Assembly: GCA_030672465.1 (NCBI GenBank)
Contig: DAOVGJ010000075.1
Location: 1-7,313, forward strand
DNA length: 7,313 nt
Reading direction: 5' to 3'
Source of the DNA: Pseudomonadota bacterium
GTDB taxonomy: Bacteria > Desulfobacterota > BSN033 > WVXP01 > G020346125
Made by a program: the position numbers and the translations under genes. The notes beneath the pieces were generated by a model. That model made no database searches and was not told the DNA's origin. It saw nothing but the letters and a program-made list of their open reading frames with translations. Shown piece after piece: positions 1 to 5,216 of this stretch (position 1 is the first letter of the stretch; the number at the start of each line of letters is the position of its first letter).

Positions 1-141
1 ATGGTATTACGCTCAGGGACAACGGTTTTCTCCAGTAACCCAGGAAATTCCATAACGAAAAAATCTTAACCCCGTTGTTGCAAAAATGTTGACATCAGAA
101 AGAGGCAGAATTTCTGAGATATTGAAAGGCCTGCAATAAAT
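1..141. repeat. Terminal direct repeat, left copy (identical to 7173-7313)
   Basis: These 141 bases recur without a mismatch as the last 141 bases of the window, so the sequence closes on itself as a 7172-bp circle. An exact overlap of this length fits a de Bruijn-graph contig closed at a k-mer of 141, which is inference. The copy holds no gene. It contains a CGCTCAGGG module (10-18) seen at other sites in the window, and accccgttgttg (69-80), which forms an 11/12 inverted match with 159-170. If the circle is joined, the end of the HIT gene lies upstream of the HD-domain gene across this repeat. Confidence 0.95.
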
Positions 142-211
142 CAATCCAGATTTTAATTCAACTACGGGGTAAATTCGCGCTCAGAACTCCCTTATCAGTG
201 ATCTCCTGTTC

Positions 212-253
212 TTCATTCTCAACTCTTCATTCTTAACTCTTCATTCTCAACTC
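212..253. repeat. Tandem repeat, three 14-bp units
   Basis: Three contiguous 14-bp units occur at 212-225, 226-239 and 240-253. The first and third are identical (ttcattctcaactc) and the middle one differs at one base (C to T). A fourth partial unit (ttcc) follows. The tract is pyrimidine-rich on the plus strand and lies outside any gene. Confidence 0.9.
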
Positions 254-315
254 TTCCTTTATCGCCTTTTTCTTCTCTAACCGCATGACTACAGTACTGC
301 AACACTATATAATTT

Positions 316-355
316 CGCGCTCAGGGCTCCTTTTCCTCGTTTTCCAGAGATTTCC
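316..355. repeat. Dispersed CGCTCAG module, copy C
   Basis: This copy reads cgctcaggg, then a CT-rich spacer, then gttttccagagatttcc. It is closely similar to the copy at 2064-2102 (cgctcagag, then gttttccagggattccc). Shorter relatives lie at 10-51 (and its terminal-repeat duplicate) and at 176-190. It directly abuts the 3' end of the HIT gene. It may be a genome-wide intergenic repeat, but only four sites can be seen here. Confidence 0.65.
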
Positions 356-838
356 TTAAGGCTCTTCGACAAAGGAAATCAACTTTTCATACGTCTTCTC
401 AAGATATTCTGGCATTACCTTTGTGTCAAACAGAACGGGCATGAAGTTGGTATCCCCATTCCATCGTGGAACAATATGAAAATGAATGTGCCCCTCGATT
501 CCGGCTCCTGCTTGCCTTCCGATATTCATTCCCACATTAAATCCATCCGGTTTTAACGCCCTCTTCAGAATGAGAGTGGATTTCTTCAACAATGCCATCA
601 AGTCCACCATGTCCCCTCCATCGAGCTCATCTAAGGAGGCAACATGTCTATTGGGCGCTACCATGAGGTGACCGCTCGTGTAAGGAAATCGGTTCAGGAT
701 AATGAAGGACTGGTTACTTCGATATAAGATAAGATTCTCCCTATCGTCCCTTCCCTTTAATGTGGAACAGAATAGGCACCCTTGCTCCCGATCTCCCACG
801 ATATAGGTCATGCGCCATGGAGCCCAAAGAACTTTCAT
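356..838 (-). CDS. HIT-family nucleotide hydrolase/phosphorylase (Ap4A phosphorylase-like)
   Basis: The 160-residue protein has the histidine-triad signature H117-I-H119-F-H121-I-V-P near its C-terminal third; the middle histidine is the expected nucleophile. A CxxC pair (C21, C24) with H65 and H117 fits the zinc site of the HIT branch that includes bacterial Ap4A phosphorylase-like proteins. The start LWAPWRM is typical of that branch. Such cytosolic enzymes cleave dinucleoside polyphosphates or nucleotidyl conjugates; the substrate here cannot be told. I chose the ATG at 838 because AAGGAG lies 7 nt upstream and the family begins here. An open frame continues to 883 but adds 15 basic residues with no family support. 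A 32-codon ORF ends 10 nt upstream, its TAA fused to the Shine-Dalgarno, which suggests coupling. Length and motifs are intact. Confidence 0.93.
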   Translation of the reverse strand: MKVLWAPWRMTYIVGDREQGCLFCSTLKGRDDRENLILYRSNQSFIILNRFPYTSGHLMVAPNRHVASLDELDGGDMVDLMALLKKSTLILKRALKPDGFNVGMNIGRQAGAGIEGHIHFHIVPRWNGDTNFMPVLFDTKVMPEYLEKTYEKLISFVEEP

Positions 839-848
839 TCTTTTCTCC

Positions 849-947
849 TTATTCCGGGTACTTACTGCCCTCCTTCCTACCATCCAGCCTCCTGATTGTC
901 AAGGGGATGCCTACATTCTCCCCAAAAAATTCCGCACACAGTTTCAT
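849..947 (-). CDS. Possible 32-residue small protein ahead of the HIT gene
   Basis: ATG at 947 opens a 32-codon frame that ends in TAA at 849-851. The stop runs directly into the HIT gene's Shine-Dalgarno (TAAGGAG), an arrangement common between genes of an operon. The product begins MKLCAEFFGEN, continues GIPLTIRRLDGRKEG and is soluble and mixed-charge. Codon choice resembles the neighbours. The same frame is open a few codons upstream of the ATG (RIFDE), back to a TGA, so this could be the tail of a decayed gene. Against it, the start has no good Shine-Dalgarno, and a TTGACA that could be the HIT promoter lies inside the frame. I do not recognise a family. Confidence 0.35.
   Translation of the reverse strand: MKLCAEFFGENVGIPLTIRRLDGRKEGSKYPE
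874..902 (-). promoter_or_regulatory. Weak candidate sigma70 promoter for the HIT gene
   Basis: On the minus strand a perfect TTGACA (897-902) is followed 17 nt later by TAGGAA (874-879), a poor -10 element matching the consensus at three of six positions. It lies about 40-60 nt upstream of the HIT start, after the terminator at 1014-1051. The position is sensible, but the weak -10 and the overlapping small ORF keep confidence low. Confidence 0.35.
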
Positions 948-1013
948 CTCATCGAAAATACGAGGCCTTCATAATCACCTTCTTATGACGAAATACCGCT
1001 CATCGTTATCCTT

Positions 1014-1051
1014 AAAAAAGGGAATGGGTCCCCCAAAGGTGGGACCCATTC
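1014..1051 (-). terminator. Intrinsic terminator between the HNH and HIT genes
   Basis: A perfect 11-bp stem, gaatgggtccc (1022-1032) with gggacccattc (1041-1051), encloses an 8-nt loop. On the minus strand it is followed by CCTTTTTTAAG, a six-T tract, as expected for Rho-independent termination of leftward transcription. It lies about 300 nt beyond the HNH stop and about 180 nt ahead of the HIT start, so it should isolate the HIT unit. A second short hairpin, cccctt/aagggg (about 1053-1071), lies just upstream. Confidence 0.85.
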
Positions 1052-1090
1052 ACCCCTTCGGCAAAAAGGGGGGCTAAGTCCTTCGATTCA

Positions 1091-1284
1091 TAAGTTCGAT
1101 GACGAACTTATTTAGACTTCGGCTGAGCGACTCGACATGAGCTCGTCGACATGTCTCAGTCGAAGCCCTCAGGACTCAGTGCTGCCCTCGGCCATGAGCC
1201 CTCGGCGTAAGCAGTTCGGCCTTGAGCTCCATTCGGCCTGAGTCTTCGACCCTGAGCTCAGACCGAAGGGCTCATGGCCGAAGG
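1091..1284. repeat. Nested inverted-repeat block in the HNH 3' region
   Basis: Several hairpins are packed into about 200 nt. taagttcg/cgaactta (1091-1098 and 1103-1110) is a perfect 8-bp stem with a 4-nt loop. gacttcggctgag (1115-1127) pairs with ctcagtcgaagcc (1155-1167) if G-U pairs are allowed, and encloses gacatg/catgtc. tcggccatgagccctcgg (1188-1205) pairs with 1263-1281 across one bulged A. The 57-nt interval holds two further ttcggcc-t-gag segments. It resembles the TTCGGCCTGAG-type intergenic repeats common in some deltaproteobacterial genomes (a memory-based comparison). No gene is visible in 1052-1357. The block would lie in the 3' untranslated part of the HNH transcript. Confidence 0.8.
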
Positions 1285-1357
1285 CGGGACGAATGGAGTG
1301 AGCAATATTTTTGAAATAAGTCCCCAAAATACGTCACCGTAATTGCGAATCGAAGCA

Positions 1358-1882
1358 CTAAGTCTCCATGCTAACGCTCCAATAGAGATATGGACGCCAT
1401 GAAACTGGGGTCTCTTGAATCCCTATGGTTATGGTTAAAATCGGTGGCCAGCGGGGTTTTCGAGGGGGCCTGATTAACCTCATTCCCGCCTCTTTTGGGG
1501 TCTTCCCTCCTTTCTTGCGATTACACGGTCTACAGCAGGTCACGATATTCGTCCAATCCGTCAATCCTCCCTTGGATCGTGGGAACACGTGATCGTATGT
1601 CACCAGCTCTCGATGATAATGCTTCCCGCAGTACTGGCACATACCCTTGTCCCTCATGTATATGTTCTGTCTTGAGAATTTAATGGAGGGAGGCCTCCTC
1701 TTGATAAATGTGATAAGGCGAATCACCGATGGAAGTTTGATTGAGAAGGAGACACTGTGGATTACCCGGTCGTATGTCTCAACAACCTCCACCTTGCCCA
1801 AGGTGAGCATGACGATGGCCTTTCTCCACGATACCACCTTAAGGGGTTCATAGGTCGCATTGAGAAGCAACGCTCTTTCCAT
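1358..1882 (-). CDS. HNH endonuclease family protein with CxxC zinc motifs
   Basis: This 174-residue protein starts MERALLLNATYEPLKVVSW, an N-terminus typical of a widespread HNH-domain family of unknown cellular role. The nuclease core follows at about 78-125: C82-QY-C85, D97-H98, N112 and C117-RP-C120-N121. The cysteine pairs should bind structural zinc, and D97/H98/N112 correspond to the beta-beta-alpha metal active site. The last HNH position appears to be N121 rather than histidine, a common variant. The C-terminal SWRPYLYWSV tail is also family-like, so the gene looks complete. I chose the ATG at 1882, preceded by GAGGA about 9 nt upstream; a GTG at 1906 would add eight unsupported residues. 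It has its own promoter (1948-1976) and appears monocistronic. It may act on DNA, but no phage, intron or restriction partner is nearby. Confidence 0.9.
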   Translation of the reverse strand: MERALLLNATYEPLKVVSWRKAIVMLTLGKVEVVETYDRVIHSVSFSIKLPSVIRLITFIKRRPPSIKFSRQNIYMRDKGMCQYCGKHYHRELVTYDHVFPRSKGGLTDWTNIVTCCRPCNRKKGGKTPKEAGMRLIRPPRKPRWPPILTITIGIQETPVSWRPYLYWSVSMET

Positions 1883-1947
1883 CTGTTCAGATCCTCGGGG
1901 TCCCACCCGTTATGATGAAAAACTCAAATCTTATGGAATTTTCAAGG

Positions 1948-1976
1948 CTTATACCGATTTTTGGGCTCCCTGTCAA
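1948..1976 (-). promoter_or_regulatory. Strong sigma70-type promoter for the HNH gene
   Basis: On the minus strand TTGACA (1971-1976, perfect -35) is separated by exactly 17 nt from TATAAG (1948-1953, five of six -10 positions). The predicted transcript start is near 1941, leaving a leader of roughly 58 nt before the ATG at 1882. Confidence 0.75.
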
Positions 1977-2063
1977 GGCCATTTTAGTTAGTTCCCTGAG
2001 CTTCTTGAGTACCCCCTTGTCCCTTCGCTCTATACTTCGGGGTCTATTGCCCAAATTCCCTTT

Positions 2064-2102
2064 CGCTCAGAGTTCGTTTTTCCGGTTTTCCAGGGATTCC
2101 CA
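2064..2102. repeat. Dispersed CGCTCAG module, copy D
   Basis: cgctcagag is followed by a T/C-rich spacer and gttttccagggattccc. It matches the module at 316-355 over its whole length with scattered substitutions. It directly precedes the 108-bp tandem repeat array. Confidence 0.65.
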
Positions 2103-2105
2103 ACA

Positions 2106-2506
2106 TTGAACTTTGACATTTGACATTGATTCTCGTGTTCGTGTTTCGTGTCCGTGTTCGTGGTTCGGGCCTCGTCATTTGTCATTTGGATTTTGAACTT
2201 TGGCATTTGACATTGATTCTCGTGTCCGTGATCCGTGTCCGTGCCCGTGAGGTTCATGTCCGTGCTCGTGGTTCGGACCCCGTCATTTGTCATTTGGATT
2301 TTGAACTTTGACATTTGACATTAATTCTCGTGTCCGTGTTTCGTGTCCGTGTCCGTTGTTCGTGTTCGTGAAACGTGTTCGTGCTCGTGAAGCGGGTTGC
2401 GTGAACCGGCACTCGGTGTTCGTTATCAGGTATTTGTCATTTGGATTTTCCCTTTTGGCATTTGAGCTTTGACATTTGGCATTTCCCATTGGTCATTTGT
2501 CATTTC
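2106..2506. repeat. Tandem repeat array, 108-bp units with CGTG-rich hexamers
   Basis: The segment ttgaactttgacatttgac and its continuation to attctcgtg occur at 2106-2137, 2193-2224 and 2301-2332, with one or two differences. The segment gtggttcgg...cgtcatttgtcatttgg occurs at 2160-2189 and 2268-2297. This gives two units with a 108-bp period (2160-2267, 2268-2375), a partial unit before them and a decayed unit after (about 2431-2506, tatttgtcatttggatttt). Between the conserved parts are runs of ttcgtg/tccgtg hexamers of variable length. The frame is open over long stretches on both strands because of the repeat composition, but the translations are low-complexity and not credible proteins. 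The array fills most of the 713-base gap (1883-2595) between HNH and selB. Confidence 0.9.
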
Positions 2507-2546
2507 TCCTTCTGCCTCCAACCTCTAACCTCTTTCCCGTTTCCGA

Positions 2547-2594
2547 CTGCAACACTGCAGCACCGCACAACCAATTTGCCGCAGCACTGCAACC
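2547..2594. repeat. CTGCAGCACCGC repeat module at the selB 3' end
   Basis: ctgcaacactgcagcaccgc (2547-2566) and ccgcagcactgcaacc (2579-2594) are two related segments just beyond the selB stop codon. A 15-nt part (2553-2567) and a 13-nt part (2579-2591) both recur in inverted orientation within 7144-7165. A weaker relative, tactgcaacac, lies near 295-305. The segments can pair only imperfectly, and no U tract follows, so I do not call a terminator. Confidence 0.65.
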
Positions 2595-2595
2595 T

Positions 2596-4509
2596 TTATA
2601 ATCCCCCCCTCAGAAGCCTTTTCTCACCTACCCTGATGGTTATCCTGCTGTTATCGAAATATTCAATGAGGGGGATGGCATATTTCCGTGAAACCTTGGT
2701 CATCTGTTTGAATTGGGCGGTTGTAATCTCACGATGGGCACGGAGAAATTGGATCAACTCCCCCTTAAGGTTTTCAACGGCCTCCCTGTGGAAATACATG
2801 TCCTCCTTTGCCTTAATGATCACCCCCTCCTCCACCAAGAGACGAACCACGTTTCTTACCTCGGATTCATCCGTCGACAGTTTTGAGGCGAGCTCCTTAA
2901 GGGATGGAGACTGGAGCCCCCCCTGTGCGAAGAGCCCCTCAACCCTATTTTTCAGCCTCTTTTGATCATCCCTCAGGGATACCCGATGGGTGGATAGCCT
3001 CAGCTTATCCTTCTCTATCAATACCTCCTTTGATTCCACGAGTTCCCTCAGCATGCGATGGAATAATTTCGCCTCAACGGTTTTGGGCAATTTCGACTTC
3101 ACTTCTTCCATCGATGGGCCAAGCTTGAGGGGATACTTTTCATGAAATTCGAGGATATAGGATAGGGTCTTTTTCTTCAGTTGTTCATATCCTAAATGAT
3201 GAAGGAACCTCCCCTCGTCTCCATCGATCGTCACGATCTCTCCCTTTGCCATCAATTCCCTGAGGAGCTTCGATAATCGGCCGGGGGGAATATTCACCCT
3301 CTCTCTCAGTTCTCGAATGGCCATACCCCTTCCACCTGAACTCGCCAGATGGTGAATAACAACCTCCTCTTCCTTCCCCTCCCTTAGGATCTTGAGTCCG
3401 GCAAAAACATCCCTTGCGAGCCTTTTATGTTTGGCCGGATGGGAATCGATGACAACACCTCCTCCGAGGGTCTGAATAGCGGAAGAACCCCTGATGACGA
3501 ATCGATCTTGGGAAAAGGCCACCACGGGTTTCTCGAACCTCAATTGCACGAACCCTTTCTCCCCCGGGGCTAATTCCTCCCTGTCCAAGAGAACGATGGT
3601 GGCCAGCCTTGAGCTTGTACCGATATGAAATCGTTGCTTTCTTCTGTTACGCAAAGGACGAGGCGAAGTGGGGAGATGATCGAGGTAGGCATCCACCATA
3701 TAAGTGGGTGTTATGGTCTGGGGATGGACAATGACATCGCCTCGATTTATATGGGATTTCTCTATCCCCTGCAGATTGACCGCTGTCCGTTGTCCAGCCC
3801 TTGCCATTTCAACGATTTCATTATGGACCTGGATACCCCGGACCTTGCCTTCCCTCAGTGAGGGTAGTATTTGAACCGTATCACCAACCGAGATGCTCCC
3901 AGAAACGAGGGTGCCAGTAACCACTGCCCCGAATCCCTTCATGATGAATACGCGATCGATGGGTAAGCGAAAGAGGCCTTCGGATGTCCTCCCTTGGACT
4001 TCATTGGCCAATCTATCCAAGGTGGTCAGCAGTTGCGGAATCCCCTCGCCAGTGAGGGAGGAAACATCAACAACGGGAGCCCCTTCCAAAAACGTTCCCT
4101 TGACCAATTCCCTCAGTTCTTCACCAACCAACTGCACCAACTCCGGGTCGGCCAAATCGATCTTACTCACTACTACCAAACCCTTTTGGACCCCCAATAA
4201 TCTGCAGATATCCAAATGTTCCCTCGTTTGGGGCATAATTCCCTCGTCCGCCGCCACGACTAAGGCAACGAGATCGATGCCCCACGCTCCAGCAACCATG
4301 TGTTTAACGAATTTCTCATGGCCCGGGACATCCACAATCCCCATTCTCAAGCCGCTGGGAAGCACGAGGGAGGCAAATCCCAGTTCAATGGTAATTCCCC
4401 TCTCTTTCTCTTCCTTCAATCGATCCGTATCAATACCCGTTAGGGCTTTGATCAAGGCAGTTTTACCATGATCGATGTGTCCGGCCGTTCCCAAAACGAT
4501 CTGTTTCAT
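2596..4509 (-). CDS. selB: Selenocysteine-specific translation elongation factor SelB
   Basis: SelB delivers Sec-tRNA(Sec) to in-frame UGA codons by recognising the SECIS hairpin in the mRNA. The 637-residue length is normal for the family. The GTPase domain covers about 1-170: P-loop G10-HIDH-G15-K16-T17, switch I RGITIELGFA (37-46), DVPGHE (60-65), SKID (115-118, a SelB-type variant of NKxD) and SSLTGEG (150-156). Beta-barrel domains follow to about 360, ending in the diagnostic RFVIRGSSAIQTLGGGVV motif. The rest is the winged-helix region, finishing with SRKYAIPLIEYFD (608-620), the SECIS-binding last module. The ATG at 4509 gives the canonical N-terminus, though AAGGA lies almost against it, so its ribosome site is poor. 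No selA, selC or selD is in the window. The HU terminator upstream and repeats downstream suggest its own transcription unit. Confidence 0.97.
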   Translation of the reverse strand: MKQIVLGTAGHIDHGKTALIKALTGIDTDRLKEEKERGITIELGFASLVLPSGLRMGIVDVPGHEKFVKHMVAGAWGIDLVALVVAADEGIMPQTREHLDICRLLGVQKGLVVVSKIDLADPELVQLVGEELRELVKGTFLEGAPVVDVSSLTGEGIPQLLTTLDRLANEVQGRTSEGLFRLPIDRVFIMKGFGAVVTGTLVSGSISVGDTVQILPSLREGKVRGIQVHNEIVEMARAGQRTAVNLQGIEKSHINRGDVIVHPQTITPTYMVDAYLDHLPTSPRPLRNRRKQRFHIGTSSRLATIVLLDREELAPGEKGFVQLRFEKPVVAFSQDRFVIRGSSAIQTLGGGVVIDSHPAKHKRLARDVFAGLKILREGKEEEVVIHHLASSGGRGMAIRELRERVNIPPGRLSKLLRELMAKGEIVTIDGDEGRFLHHLGYEQLKKKTLSYILEFHEKYPLKLGPSMEEVKSKLPKTVEAKLFHRMLRELVESKEVLIEKDKLRLSTHRVSLRDDQKRLKNRVEGLFAQGGLQSPSLKELASKLSTDESEVRNVVRLLVEEGVIIKAKEDMYFHREAVENLKGELIQFLRAHREITTAQFKQMTKVSRKYAIPLIEYFDNSRITIRVGEKRLLRGGL

Positions 4510-4563
4510 TTCCTTGCCCCGAACCCAGGCATCACAGGGCCGAAAAGGTTCGTCCCATCACCC

Positions 4564-4592
4564 TTATTAGCAGATCTCCATCACCAGTGCAA
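4564..4592 (-). promoter_or_regulatory. Weak candidate promoter for selB
   Basis: On the minus strand TTGCAC (4587-4592) and TAATAA (4564-4569) are spaced by 17 nt, about 55 nt ahead of the selB start and downstream of the HU terminator. Both boxes match the consensus at only about half their positions. It is placed where a promoter is needed, but the sequence support is modest. Confidence 0.3.
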
Positions 4593-4650
4593 TGACTATC
4601 TCCCTGCCCCTTTCGTTTTTCACCCGTTTTGTGCCCAATTCCTTCCTTTT

Positions 4651-4680
4651 AAAAAAAAGGGAGAACCGAAGTTCTCCCCT
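4651..4680 (-). terminator. Intrinsic terminator of the HU gene (UUCG tetraloop)
   Basis: On the minus strand an 8-bp perfect stem, gggagaac with gttctccc (4659-4666 and 4671-4678), closes a TTCG tetraloop and is followed by eight T residues (4651-4658). It lies 18 nt past the HU stop codon. This is a textbook Rho-independent terminator and separates HU from selB. Confidence 0.95.
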
Positions 4681-4696
4681 TCCCAAGAAAGAGCTG

Positions 4697-4969
4697 TTAT
4701 TTCACGGTGTCCCTCAGTTTATTTCCCGGCTTGAATTTGGCGACCTTGGTAGCGGGTATCCTGATCTCCTTTCCCGTTCTGGGGTTGCGCCCCGACCTCG
4801 CCTTCCTCTTTGCAACCATAAAGGTGCCAAAACCGGTTAGGGTTAATTTATCCCCCTTTTTCAATGCCTTTGTCACGCTGTTGGTAAAGGAATTTAGTGC
4901 CTTTTCAGCCGCTGCCTTCGTAATCTTGGCATCCTTCGCAATACTCGCAATGAGTTCAGCCTTCGTCAT
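4697..4969 (-). CDS. HU-family DNA-binding nucleoid protein
   Basis: This 90-residue protein matches the HU/IHF fold along its full length: N-terminal helices (MTKAELIASIAKDAKITKAA), the GFGTF turn (46-50), the DNA-binding arm with RNPRTGKEIRIPA (61-73) and the closing VAKFKPGNKLRDTV helix. It is highly basic, lacks tryptophan and cysteine, and should act as a homodimer that bends DNA and compacts the nucleoid. The short, simple form favours HU over IHF alpha or beta, though sequence alone cannot fully exclude an IHF-like role. The start is fixed by AAGGAGGTGA (4976-4985), an extended match to the anti-Shine-Dalgarno, nine nucleotides before the ATG. Its own near-consensus promoter, leader hairpin and terminator mark a strongly expressed single-gene unit. 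Confidence 0.96.
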   Translation of the reverse strand: MTKAELIASIAKDAKITKAAAEKALNSFTNSVTKALKKGDKLTLTGFGTFMVAKRKARSGRNPRTGKEIRIPATKVAKFKPGNKLRDTVK

Positions 4970-5002
4970 TCCCTTTCACCTCCTTCTTCTTTGAATCATC
5001 TC

Positions 5003-5027
5003 TAAAAGCCCAGAATAAGGGCTTTTA
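5003..5027 (-). promoter_or_regulatory. Hairpin in the HU mRNA leader
   Basis: A perfect 9-bp stem, taaaagccc (5003-5011) with gggctttta (5019-5027), encloses a 7-nt loop. It lies between the predicted HU transcription start (about 5036) and the Shine-Dalgarno at 4976-4985, so it would form close to the 5' end of the HU mRNA. The T run after it on the minus strand is short and interrupted, so it may stabilise the mRNA or weakly attenuate transcription. That role is inference. Confidence 0.6.
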
Positions 5028-5042
5028 AAATGCAATTGTTCG

Positions 5043-5071
5043 ATAATAAATAGTTTCACAATAAATGTCAA
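5043..5071 (-). promoter_or_regulatory. Strong sigma70-type promoter for the HU gene
   Basis: TTGACA (5066-5071, perfect -35) is followed after exactly 17 nt by TATTAT (5043-5048, five of six -10 positions) on the minus strand. The predicted start is near 5036, giving a leader of about 67 nt that contains the hairpin at 5003-5027. Confidence 0.8.
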
Positions 5072-5216
5072 CCAAAAATCTTTCCTTCCTCCACTTTTTT
5101 CTCAATCTTCTGGCCATCTTCTTACCATTTCCCATTCCCCCGGATGTTGAGGGTCACCTCTTTGATTCCATAAAATTACCCCCTGGTGATTCAAAAGGAG
5201 TAAAGATTTCAGGAAC
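5068..5216 (-). pseudogene. Coding-like remnant between radical SAM and HU genes
   Basis: Directly after the radical SAM stop, the same frame reads on for 20 codons (VPEIFTPFESPGGNFMESKR) to a TGA. The adjacent frame then reads GIKEVTLNIRGNGKW, a TAA at 5122-5124, and EDGQKIEKKVEEGKIFG before a TGA at 5068-5070. These translations look like real protein, joined by one frameshift and one in-frame stop. A GTG at 5157 could start an 11-residue peptide. The pattern suggests a decayed small gene or 3' extension of the radical SAM gene, later bordered by the HU promoter. It is short, so chance cannot be excluded, and I can name no family with confidence. Confidence 0.3.

Larger units (their letters stand above)
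142..355. other. Intergenic stretch made of short repeat modules
   Basis: No convincing gene is present on either strand. The stretch holds a CGCGCTCAG module at 176-184, the 14-bp tandem repeat at 212-253, an actgcaacac/tataat segment around 296-312 and a second CGCGCTCAGGG module at 316-326 that runs into ttttccagagatttcc. I see no strong intrinsic terminator after the HIT stop codon on the minus strand. Confidence 0.6.

Noticed and set aside
212..253. CRISPR array suspected from regular short repeats
   Set aside because: Units are 14 bp and contiguous with no unique spacers, and no cas gene is present. It is a simple tandem repeat.
1358..1882. HNH protein as part of a homing intron, restriction system or phage module
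   Set aside because: It is a complete free-standing gene with its own promoter, and no intron, methyltransferase or phage gene is adjacent.
2030..2489. Open frames on both strands of the 108-bp repeat array
   Set aside because: The translations are low-complexity repeats (for example FKIQMTND and TDTDHGHENQ). The frames are open because of repeat composition, and neither strand has ribosome sites.
2106..2506. Plasmid iterons suspected in the direct repeats, given the apparent circularity
   Set aside because: The repeats are 108-bp units with variable hexamer tracts, not 17-22 bp iterons, and there is no rep gene anywhere in the window.
2547..2595. Intrinsic terminator for selB in the CTGCAG-rich segment
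   Set aside because: The pairing is imperfect and no U tract follows on the minus strand.
3893..4471. A 192-codon plus-strand open frame opposite selB
   Set aside because: It is antisense to the SelB GTPase domain, which is unmistakable. The translation is serine/proline/threonine-rich with no recognisable motif.
5040..5150. A 36-codon basic ORF on the minus strand (begins MGNGKKMARRLRKKW)
   Set aside because: It runs through the well-supported HU promoter, and a different frame of the same stretch looks more protein-like.
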